Part shown: one piece after another, positions 8,424 to 15,954 of the stretch
How the letters are laid out: each line of letters starts with the position of its first letter
Numbering within the stretch: the stretch's first letter is position 1
Assembly (NCBI RefSeq): GCF_009002475.1
Contig: NZ_AP019860.1
Coordinates: 1,116,001 to 1,180,000 of the forward strand
Direction: 5' to 3'
Length of the DNA stretch: 64,000 bases
Origin: Candidatus Uabimicrobium amorphum
GTDB lineage: Bacteria > Planctomycetota > Uabimicrobiia > Uabimicrobiales > Uabimicrobiaceae
The notes under the pieces: generated by a model
Told to the model about the DNA's origin: nothing
The model's database searches: none
Seen by the model: the letters and a program-made list of their open reading frames with translations, nothing else
Program-made: the position numbers and the translations under genes

Positions 8424-9518
8424 TTGAAAAAACTACAAAAGCTGTTTGTCATTACTATCACTGTTGCGGTTGTTTACACGGCGACATTGGTTTTACAAAC
8501 AAAAAAAGATGTGAAGAAAGAACCACGCAAGACATTTTATGTGGCGGTGCATAAAGTAAAAAAAGTGAATCGTTATGTTGTCAAGTATCCCTATGTAGGC
8601 AAAATAGCCGCAAAACGTACTAGCCAAGTTGGTTTTGAGATCTCTGGGCAAATTGAAAGTCTTGTGTTTGATGAAGGTGACTTTGTCCGAAAAGGACAAA
8701 AAATAGCCACACTGAACGTTGATAGGCTACTCGCGAGGAAATCCGAATTAATCAGTAAATTAAAAAGTGCCAAAGCAAATTTAGAATTGGCAAAATTAAC
8801 GCTAAATCGTTTTCGCAATGCAAAATTAGGTGTTTCTTTCCAAAACCTAGATGAGGCACAGCAAAATTACTATATGCAAAAGGCGAATGTTTCTTTGGCA
8901 CAAGCGCAAATCAAAACCGTGGAGGTCGATATCAAAAAGTCGACGCTGTTTGCACCATTTACGGGGACGATCTCTAAAGTGTATATTGATCTAGGGCAAG
9001 TTGTTTCCCTACAACAACCGGTGATTTGGTTGATGTCAAATCATCTTCTCGAAGCACAGGTGGGCATCACAAGAGAGGGGATTGACAATATCACCATAGG
9101 CAAAAAATATCCTATCGAAATACACGGGCGAAAGGTGACAGCAGTGGCCACTGCTATTTTACCAAACCGTACGTCAATGAGTCGTACTATTGATGTTATT
9201 TTCGATCTACCGCGTCTTGAGGGTGTTGCTGTAGGCGATTTGGCGGTTTTTTACACAAAGTACACAAAACAAAAAAAAGGCACATGGATACCAATCTCGT
9301 CCTTAGTGGAAGGCGTAAGAGGACTGTGGAGTTGTTACGTTGCTGTACCACAAAAACATCAATATCGTTTAGTTGCACATCCACTACAAATACATGCGTA
9401 TCGAAATAATTATGTTTTTGTGGAAAGTAATTTACGCAATGGTGACTATGTTGTAAGTACAGGGATTCATCGGGTGACCGCAGGAAAATTTGTTCAGATA
9501 TTGGAGTCTCAACCGTGA
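8424..9518 (+). CDS. HlyD/AcrA-type periplasmic adaptor of an RND efflux pump
   Basis: This 364-residue protein has an N-terminal membrane anchor (LFVITITVAVVYTATLVL). A lipoyl-like half motif IESLVFDEGDFVRKGQ (about 78-93) is followed by an alpha-helical hairpin (95-155), the second lipoyl half LFAPFTGTISKVYIDLGQVV, and beta-barrel domains. The start is TTG at 8424: AGGAG ends eight bases before it and no other start fits. It overlaps the RND gene by four bases (GTGA), so the two are translationally coupled. No outer-membrane TolC-like gene is present next to it. It is probably repressed by the divergent TetR protein. Confidence 0.88.
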   Translation: MKKLQKLFVITITVAVVYTATLVLQTKKDVKKEPRKTFYVAVHKVKKVNRYVVKYPYVGKIAAKRTSQVGFEISGQIESLVFDEGDFVRKGQKIATLNVDRLLARKSELISKLKSAKANLELAKLTLNRFRNAKLGVSFQNLDEAQQNYYMQKANVSLAQAQIKTVEVDIKKSTLFAPFTGTISKVYIDLGQVVSLQQPVIWLMSNHLLEAQVGITREGIDNITIGKKYPIEIHGRKVTAVATAILPNRTSMSRTIDVIFDLPRLEGVAVGDLAVFYTKYTKQKKGTWIPISSLVEGVRGLWSCYVAVPQKHQYRLVAHPLQIHAYRNNYVFVESNLRNGDYVVSTGIHRVTAGKFVQILESQP

Positions 9519-12500
9519 ATCTATTGACATTATTTTATCGTAACCGCTATTTGTTGGCATGTGCAATTGTGATTGCCATGGTTTCGGGAACTACGGCATT
9601 TCTTGAAATTCCGCGTCTAGAAGATCCGCGATTAGACAATCGCAATGCCATCATTTTGACATCTTTTCCCGGCGCTTCTGCCGCAAGAGTGGAGAGTCTT
9701 GTCACCGAGAAAATAGAGGCTCAATTGTTAGAGATCAAAGAAATAAAAACAATGAAATCTACTTCTCGCGCAGGCATTTCCTCTATTAGTGTGGAGTTGC
9801 AAGATTCGATCACCAACACCAACAACCAAGATATTTTTTCTAAAATTCGCGACGAATTAAAAGACGCCAAACAATTTCTTCCAAAAGAAGTTGGCGAACC
9901 GGTGTTAGACGATACACGTACGACGTCATTTACTGTTGTATATGCACTCAGTAGCAGTAATACAAATCTCAGTATCACTTCACGTTTAGCTACCGAATTG
10001 GCAAATCGTTTTCGCAATGTTTCGGGTACTGAAATTGTACGTGTTTACGGTAGTATTGAAGAAGAGTATCGCGTAGAACTTAACGTTGAAGAAGTGACTG
10101 CTTTGGGAATTACACCCCAGGAAATACAAAACGCTTTGACAAATGCAGATGTAAAAACACCCGCCGGAGTGATGTATGGTTCGAAAAATTCGATTGCCAT
10201 GGAGGTACGTGGTGCATTTGATACAATCGCAACCATAGAAAATACGCCTATTCGCAATGGTATGTTGTTTTTGCGAGACATTGCTGTTGTCAAAAAAATC
10301 GCCAAAGACCCTCCTCAAGAAATAGGAATCGTGCAAAATAATCGCGCAATTCTTATTGCCGCACGTATACAAGAGAACGAACAAATGCACAAGTGGATGG
10401 AAACTATTCATCATCGCGCAAAATTGTTTCGCCGCTATTTGGATGATGAAACAACTCTCCGTTGCGTGTTTGACCAAGGCAAATACACATACAAACGTTT
10501 ACTAAATTTATATGAGAACCTCATTATGGGTTGCGTTTTGGTGATGATGATCATTTTTTTGGTGATGGGATGGCGTTCCGCGGTAATTGTTAGCTTTGCA
10601 TTACCCTTTAGTGTAGCACTTGCGCTGTTCATTATCATGTTATCTGGTGAGCAGCTACATCAGATGTCTATTTTTGGTATGATTATTGCCGTGGGATTAC
10701 TTATTGATAATGCCATCGTGGTCACCGACGAAGTTGTGATGCACATTCACAACGGCTGTGGTCGTTTACAGGCAATAGAAAAAACAATCCGGCATCTTTT
10801 TGTTCCTTTACTTTCCTCTACGTTTACCACGGTATTAGGATTTATGCCGGTTTTTTTACTGGCGGGCAATATAGGTGATTTTATCAGTTCTATTGCAAAG
10901 AGTGTGGTCGCATCGTTATGTGTATCCTTTTTGGCTTCGATGACCATTATTCCAGCTCTTGCGGCGATATTCGCGCGGAAAAGTACCCATAGGTGGTGGC
11001 AAAGAGGTCTTCGTAGTAAAACGTTACTGGGTTGGTACTCTGCAACTCTAAAGTTTTTTGTGAAATACCGTAAAATGACGGTTTTTTATATTGCAGGTGT
11101 TGCGTTATTTGGTTTTATCGCAGCTGCGCAGTTACAAGAACAGTTTTTTCCGGGCGCAGATCGTAATCAGTTTGAAATTCAGGTGTGGTTACCAGAACAA
11201 TCTTCTATATACGAAACGCAGCGTACGGTTCGCGAAATGAATGAACAATTACAAAAATTTACCCAAATAGATTCATTCATGTGGATGATAGGCAATAGTT
11301 TTCCGTCGGTGTATTACAACATGCTAATGACAAAAGATAATTCTCCATTTTATGCAAATGCCATTGTCAATACCAAAAATGCCAACATCGTGCGTCACTT
11401 AGTTCCGCAAATTCAAAACGCGTTAAACCGGAAATTTCCACAAGCACAATGTGTTGTACGTATATTTGGGCAAGGTCCACCGAGGGAAGCACCTCTAGAA
11501 TTTCGCATTTACGGCGTTTCTATTGACAAGTTGCGTCACTATGGAGAGAAAATAAAAGCTATCTTACTGAACGACGAACAAGTGCTGCACGCCCAAACAA
11601 CCATAACTTCGGGAATACCAAAACTGTGGTTGGATGTCGATCGCCGTGAAACTCTCACAGCGGGATTGACTTTAAAGGACATTGCGACAAAGACATACAG
11701 TAGTATCCAAGGAGTCTCAGGAGGTTCTGTTCTCGAAGAATTGGAAGAAATTCCCGTAACGATTCGTTACCCAAACGATTACCGACGTAAGTTTTATCAC
11801 ATCGCAACGATGAATGTGCAAGGTGTTCCCTTGAATGCGATTGGACGTTTGGAGATGCAACCAACGACAAATGCAATTACGCGTTACAATCATGAACGTT
11901 GCAATATTGTTCGTGGTTATCTATACCACGATGCTCTTCCCATAGAAGTCACCAAACGCGTTATGCAAAAGATTCGCACGTTACAGTTAGAAGAGGGATA
12001 CTCTATTTCTATTGGTGGGGACAGCGAAGAAAAAGGAAAAGCTGTGGCGTCTTTGCTTCGCTATATTCCGGTATTGATGACTTTGATGTTGGCCACTCTA
12101 GTTCTGACATTTAACCGTTTATCATTGACGTTTATTATCGGTTGCGTGGCAATTCTATCGGTTGGTTTTGGTTTATTCTCTTTATGGATGTTTTCGTATC
12201 CTTTGGGGTTTAATCCATTTTTGGGAATCGCAGGTCTAATTGGCATTGCCCTTAATGACACGATTGTGGTTTTAGCAGGACTCCATGCGATCAAAGGTAA
12301 GGCAAACCCACAGCAAATAGTAGATACGGTTGTTCACTGTACGCGACATATTTTATCGACAACATTGACAACCATAGCCAGTTTTTTACCACTGCTTCTC
12401 TTTAGTGGAGGAACATTTTGGCCACCATTGGCGATTGTCATCAGTGGCGGTATTTTTGGCGCGACAACTTTGTCTTTGATTTTTGTTCCTTGCTTGTTTT

Positions 12501-12538
12501 GCATTGTGTACGATGTAAAAGATGAGGTCAAGGAATAG
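9515..12538 (+). CDS. RND family efflux transporter, inner-membrane pump
   Basis: This 1007-residue protein has the duplicated RND layout: one helix, a large periplasmic loop, six helices, then the same again. Transmembrane helix 4 carries GLLIDNAIVVTDEV (about 394-407), in which the second acidic residue of the AcrB proton-relay pair is Asn, as in many environmental RND proteins. The second half has GIALNDTIVV. Start GTG 9515 follows GGAG at eight bases and overlaps the adaptor stop. With the adaptor it should form a proton-driven tripartite pump; the outer-membrane channel must come from elsewhere. The substrate is unknown; TetR control points to an organic toxicant or lipid-like compound. 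Confidence 0.9.
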   Translation: MNLLTLFYRNRYLLACAIVIAMVSGTTAFLEIPRLEDPRLDNRNAIILTSFPGASAARVESLVTEKIEAQLLEIKEIKTMKSTSRAGISSISVELQDSITNTNNQDIFSKIRDELKDAKQFLPKEVGEPVLDDTRTTSFTVVYALSSSNTNLSITSRLATELANRFRNVSGTEIVRVYGSIEEEYRVELNVEEVTALGITPQEIQNALTNADVKTPAGVMYGSKNSIAMEVRGAFDTIATIENTPIRNGMLFLRDIAVVKKIAKDPPQEIGIVQNNRAILIAARIQENEQMHKWMETIHHRAKLFRRYLDDETTLRCVFDQGKYTYKRLLNLYENLIMGCVLVMMIIFLVMGWRSAVIVSFALPFSVALALFIIMLSGEQLHQMSIFGMIIAVGLLIDNAIVVTDEVVMHIHNGCGRLQAIEKTIRHLFVPLLSSTFTTVLGFMPVFLLAGNIGDFISSIAKSVVASLCVSFLASMTIIPALAAIFARKSTHRWWQRGLRSKTLLGWYSATLKFFVKYRKMTVFYIAGVALFGFIAAAQLQEQFFPGADRNQFEIQVWLPEQSSIYETQRTVREMNEQLQKFTQIDSFMWMIGNSFPSVYYNMLMTKDNSPFYANAIVNTKNANIVRHLVPQIQNALNRKFPQAQCVVRIFGQGPPREAPLEFRIYGVSIDKLRHYGEKIKAILLNDEQVLHAQTTITSGIPKLWLDVDRRETLTAGLTLKDIATKTYSSIQGVSGGSVLEELEEIPVTIRYPNDYRRKFYHIATMNVQGVPLNAIGRLEMQPTTNAITRYNHERCNIVRGYLYHDALPIEVTKRVMQKIRTLQLEEGYSISIGGDSEEKGKAVASLLRYIPVLMTLMLATLVLTFNRLSLTFIIGCVAILSVGFGLFSLWMFSYPLGFNPFLGIAGLIGIALNDTIVVLAGLHAIKGKANPQQIVDTVVHCTRHILSTTLTTIASFLPLLLFSGGTFWPPLAIVISGGIFGATTLSLIFVPCLFCIVYDVKDEVKE

Positions 12539-12545
12539 TTCTTTA

Positions 12546-12579
12546 TGTAACCTCTGTGTTTTTCATCACAGAGGTTACA
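12546..12579. terminator. Long hairpin between convergent genes
   Basis: Perfect 13-bp inverted repeat (TGTAACCTCTGTG and its complement, 8-base loop) between the RND gene and the convergent anti-sigma gene. There is no T run on either side, so it may act with Rho or as a bidirectional barrier. A related CACAGAGG hairpin ends the SPFH operon near 43.4 kb. Confidence 0.5.
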
Positions 12580-12593
12580 TCGAAGTTAAATGG

Positions 12594-13358
12594 TTATTCT
12601 ATTGCGTGAATTGCGGGAAAAAAAAGTTGATGTGTTTTTATTAGTGCGCCACTGTTTAAGATGAATATGGGCAAGCAAAAGCAAAAAAGAGCAATGGAGA
12701 TTAATAGAAAACTATTTACATAGAGAGAACAATACTGGTAGAAAACGGCGTAAAGATTTAGGCTCCACCAGAATAAAAAAATAACGAGAAAACCTGCAAA
12801 TACTTTGGTAAAAGAATAAAAGTTTTTTTTGCGATAGATAACGCGATATTGTTCAACAAGTATGTAAGTAGCACACGAAAAACTGAGCATAAAAGTAAAC
12901 ATGGTGTATTTGGGGTAACTATGAATAATAAACATAAGACTCAAAATGGCAAATAATGTCAACAACAGGTTATTCAATAGTACGCTGCCGCGTTTACCCG
13001 CGTATATGTACATACTGACAAGTAACAACATACTTCCGGGTATTAGCAAAGAGAAATCGACAAATAATCCTTGGTGGATATGTCGTAAATTTAAAGAGGT
13101 AAACAGAATATACTGTGCGGCTATACAGAAAAAAGTCGCGGGTAAAATTAAAAACAAATTTTGCAAAATGCGTTGTGTAATATGGGGAACATCACTGTTT
13201 TCTTGTGGAGAAACGTTATTGTTTAGCAACATTTGAATTTTATATTGTTTTTGCAATGTTTCCGCGCAACAGGAACACGATTTTAAATGTTCCACAAAGC
13301 CTTCACATCCCAGCATTTCATTACCAATTAGTTCGCTGTATAATTGTAGTGTATTCAT
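12594..13358 (-). CDS. Membrane anti-sigma factor with N-terminal zinc-finger-like motif
   Basis: This 254-residue protein begins with a short cytoplasmic domain carrying VEHLKSCSCCAET (residues 22-34), which fits the H-x3-C-x2-C zinc anti-sigma motif. The rest is about six to eight hydrophobic helices. Its ATG overlaps the stop of the sigma gene upstream (ATGA at 13355-13358), the coupling expected of an ECF sigma/anti-sigma pair. The multi-helix membrane part is unusual, since many ZAS proteins have a single helix, and may sense a membrane signal. No enzymatic motif is seen. Confidence 0.72.
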   Translation of the reverse strand: MNTLQLYSELIGNEMLGCEGFVEHLKSCSCCAETLQKQYKIQMLLNNNVSPQENSDVPHITQRILQNLFLILPATFFCIAAQYILFTSLNLRHIHQGLFVDFSLLIPGSMLLLVSMYIYAGKRGSVLLNNLLLTLFAILSLMFIIHSYPKYTMFTFMLSFSCATYILVEQYRVIYRKKNFYSFTKVFAGFLVIFLFWWSLNLYAVFYQYCSLYVNSFLLISIALFCFCLPIFILNSGALIKTHQLFFPAIHAIE

Positions 13359-13885
13359 AGGTCTTTTCCTTTCAATTTGTCATATAAAAGCGCTCGTGCA
13401 TGGAATAATCGCGACTTTACAGTTCCCGGAGGGCATTTCAAAATTTCGGCCATATCCTCAATAGAATAATCCGTAGACAAGCGAATGACATGTTGGTGTT
13501 TGAGCGATAGTTCGCCAATGGCAATCTCAAGTACCTCTGCTGTTGATGTTTGGTCATGAGCAACGTCTTGGCGCTCACGTTGCTGATGGTAATTCCGCAG
13601 ATGTTGTATTTCTTTTTGCTGTTTCTTCAATGCATTTGTGACCAAATTCATGGCAATGCGTAGTAGCCACGTTTTAAATTTCGCTTGACGGGATTTGTAA
13701 GACAACCGGTAACGAAAAACACGAATGAACGTTTCTTGGCAAATATCATCGGCATCGCTAGCGTTTTTTATATATTTTTTTATAAAAGACAGCACTTGTG
13801 GTGAAAACAAGTGTAAAAGTTTCTCAAATGCCTTTAGATCACCTTGCTGCATTCTGGCAACAACGTTTTCTATTTTTTCTTCCAT
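13355..13885 (-). CDS. ECF-type RNA polymerase sigma factor
   Basis: This 176-residue sigma factor has region 2 with DADDICQETFIRVFRYRL (about 43-60) and region 4 with the helix-turn-helix YSIEDMAEILKCPPGTVKSRLFHAR (about 139-163). Regions 1.1 and 3 are absent, as in ECF sigmas. It is translationally coupled to the membrane anti-sigma gene, so it is probably held inactive at the membrane until a signal is sensed. The target regulon is not visible here. It is a separate family member from the second ECF factor near 30 kb; both share the CP-x-GTVKSR turn. Confidence 0.93.
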   Translation of the reverse strand: MEEKIENVVARMQQGDLKAFEKLLHLFSPQVLSFIKKYIKNASDADDICQETFIRVFRYRLSYKSRQAKFKTWLLRIAMNLVTNALKKQQKEIQHLRNYHQQRERQDVAHDQTSTAEVLEIAIGELSLKHQHVIRLSTDYSIEDMAEILKCPPGTVKSRLFHARALLYDKLKGKDL

Positions 13886-13959
13886 ACCAAATCCTAATCA
13901 AAAATATTTACAGGCGTATACCACGCAATATTCTAAAAGGTTCAAAATTTTTTTATAAA

Positions 13960-14351
13960 TATAAAATATACCTTCCTAGAAAGTCTCATATTTGTGATTC
14001 CTGCTTTGGCACATAGCCGTTAAACTGAGATATAAAACCTTATGGTGTCATCCCTGCAAAAGCACATGGCTGTCAAGCTAAGATATAAGCCTCTTATTGT
14101 GTCATCCCTGCAAAAGTAGGGATCCAGCGTTTACAAGTTAACTTTATATTGCTGGTTTCCCGCTTACGCGGGAATGACACGGATTTGTCAGTCTTTATTA
14201 CGAAAGTTTCACTCTTAGCTTGACACATATGTGCAAAAGCAGGGATCCAGCGTTTACAAGTCAACTTTATATTGCTGGTTTCCCGCTTACGCGGGAATGA
14301 CATGGATTTGTAAGCCTTTATTAAGAAAGTTTTGCTCTTAGCTTGACAGAT
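13960..14351. repeat. Tandem REPIN-like repeats, left part of repeat cluster
   Basis: No gene is seen here. One full unit spans 14101-14178 and begins GTCATCCCTGC and ends GCGGGAATGAC. Its ends are 28-bp imperfect inverted repeats, each able to fold as a REP-like hairpin (for example TTCCCGCTTACGCGGGAA). A second, 5'-truncated unit ends at 14301. The units are joined by a linker ending CTCTTAGCTTGACA. Degraded pieces reach back to about 13990. An IS element interrupts the array at 14352. A further copy in the opposite orientation lies at 31840-31916. Confidence 0.75.
14341..14351 (+). repeat. Left target-site duplication of the IS element
   Basis: GCTTGACAGAT directly abuts the left inverted repeat and is repeated exactly after the right one at 15743-15753. 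An 11-bp duplication is typical of IS4-type transposition. Confidence 0.9.
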
Positions 14352-15742
14352 CAAGCCCATTGACTTAAGCGTAAGTATATAGTATAAAATAATTTAAAAC
14401 AGTAAAAGAAGAGATTATGAAAAAAAAGAGTAATAGATAAAAGTAAAGAACTATTAGAGTCAGAGCGTTTCAAAAAAATGCATCGTAAAAACGAAAAAGA
14501 CTTTACAAGAGAAAGAAAACTACCTTTTTCAAGATTAATGGTATTCATGATACGTAAAAGCATAAAATCAATACAAAATAGGCTAAACGAATTCGTAAAA
14601 GACTTGCTTACAAATTTTACAACGGTAACCTCAGGAGCATATACAAAAGCAAGGAAAAAGCTGAATTATACAGCCTTTATAGAGTTAAATAAGCAAGCAG
14701 TAGTTGAAACATTGTATGAAGATGAAGACTACAGAAAATACAAAGGTTTTCGTCTATGTGCAATAGACGGATCAAAAGTAAGACTTCCAAATGAAAAAGA
14801 GATAGAAGAACATTTTGGCACAATAAGATATAAAAATAAAAACATAAGTGTAGAAGGATCACACGCATTTGCAACAGTGTCAGTACTTTATGATCTACTA
14901 AACGAAATCGCAATTGATAGCGAAATAGGACACTGTAAAAAAGATGAAGAGCTATTTGCTTACAAACACTTTCAACATGCAAATGAAAATGATCTCATTC
15001 TCTTCGACAGAGGTTATTGTTCATATACCCTGTTAGCACATTTATGTAAAAAAGGTATCAATTTTGTAGTTAGATGTCCTGTTAATTCTTTCTATCAAGC
15101 AAACAAAATGTTTAAGCAGAAAATTGAGAGCTGTATTACAACTATTGAACCTCCTGACGATAAAAAGAAATTAGTTAATGACCAGTCTCTACCATCGAAA
15201 ATTTCTGTACGTTTTGTTCGTGTTATGCTTGATACAGGTGATGTTGAAGTCCTTGTTTCTTCCTTAGTGGATGAACAATTGTACCCCACTGATGATTTTA
15301 AAGAGCTTTATTGGTTTAGATGGGGTATAGAAACTTTCTTTGATCGCATTAAAAACCGTCTTGACCTTGAGAATTTCACTGGCAAAACTACTCTATCTGT
15401 TCAACAAGATTTCTATGCTACTATTTACATTAGTGGTCTTGAATCTATTCTTATTGAAGATGCTCAAGATATTCTTGATCAGAAAACTTCTAGCAATAAG
15501 TATCCTCAGCAGGTCAATAAATCCGTTTCTTTTAATACCATTAAAAACTACGCTCTTGATTTACTTTTTGAAAATGACTCTGATTTACTTTTTGAAAAAC
15601 TTACTCAACTTTTTCTTTCTTCTCCTACTTGCATTCGAAAAGATCGCCCTCGACCCCGAGTTAAATCTCCTCGAAAACAAGTTAATTACTATAAAAGAAA
15701 ACGAAAACCTACTTACTAGATTTTCTTAAGTCAATGGGCTTG
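14352..15742 (+). mobile_element. Complete IS4-family insertion sequence, 1391 bp
   Basis: The element has perfect 18-bp terminal inverted repeats, CAAGCCCATTGACTTAAG at 14352-14369 and its complement at 15725-15742. It is flanked by an exact 11-bp direct repeat and carries one DDE transposase gene. It sits inside a REPIN-like repeat: removing it and one copy of the duplication restores a sequence matching the intact neighbour copy near 15815. The exact ends and duplication suggest recent insertion. Confidence 0.93.
14478..15719 (+). CDS. IS4-family DDE transposase, N-terminus offset by an A8 run
   Basis: This 413-residue transposase has the DDE residues in CAIDGS (near 95) and LFDRGY (near 175), and the IS4 signature Y-x2-R-x3-E-x6-K in YWFRWGIETFFDRIK (near 278). 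ATG 14478 lacks a good ribosome site. The frame is open upstream back to 14421 and encodes KRVIDKSKELLESERFKK, a plausible IS4-type N-terminus. An ATG at 14417 followed by eight A would join this frame if the run were seven A. The true protein may therefore start at 14417 through slippage, or the copy may be frameshifted. Codon use is A-rich compared with neighbours. Confidence 0.9.
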   Translation: MHRKNEKDFTRERKLPFSRLMVFMIRKSIKSIQNRLNEFVKDLLTNFTTVTSGAYTKARKKLNYTAFIELNKQAVVETLYEDEDYRKYKGFRLCAIDGSKVRLPNEKEIEEHFGTIRYKNKNISVEGSHAFATVSVLYDLLNEIAIDSEIGHCKKDEELFAYKHFQHANENDLILFDRGYCSYTLLAHLCKKGINFVVRCPVNSFYQANKMFKQKIESCITTIEPPDDKKKLVNDQSLPSKISVRFVRVMLDTGDVEVLVSSLVDEQLYPTDDFKELYWFRWGIETFFDRIKNRLDLENFTGKTTLSVQQDFYATIYISGLESILIEDAQDILDQKTSSNKYPQQVNKSVSFNTIKNYALDLLFENDSDLLFEKLTQLFLSSPTCIRKDRPRPRVKSPRKQVNYYKRKRKPTY

Positions 15743-15860
15743 GCTTGACAGATATGCGTCTACGCGGGAATGACATGGATTTGTAAGCCTTTATTAAGAA
15801 AGTTTTGCTCTTAGCTTGACAGATATGCGCCTACACGGGAATGACATGGCTTTGGAAGTC
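15743..15860. repeat. Right part of the REPIN-like repeat cluster
   Basis: Starts with the second copy of the target duplication (15743-15753). Two partial repeat units follow, each with CGGGAATGACATGG and then a linker; the first linker runs through TTATTAAGAAAGTTTTGCTC into CTTAGCTTGACAGAT. It continues the array left of the IS. No gene is present. Confidence 0.75.
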
Positions 15861-15902
15861 TTTGTTGAGTGTTGTTGGAGGGCAATTTGGTATTTCAAAA
15901 AT

Positions 15903-15944
15903 AAAAACGCGGTACAACGTATGATCTGTTGTACCGTGTTTTTT
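15903..15944 (-). terminator. Intrinsic terminator of the isocyanide synthase gene
   Basis: A hairpin with arms CGGTACAAC / GTTGTACCG, extended by further pairs on each side, has T-rich tracts on both flanks. It starts 11 bases after the stop codon at 15955 on the minus strand. The symmetry would also stop transcription coming from the repeat side. Confidence 0.75.
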
Positions 15945-15954
15945 GTAGAAGAAT

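Noticed and set aside
14094-14360. Minus-strand open frame reading SFPRKRETSNIKL twice
   Set aside because: It is a translation of the tandem REPIN-like repeat; similar peptides are well-known spurious calls in repeat DNA.
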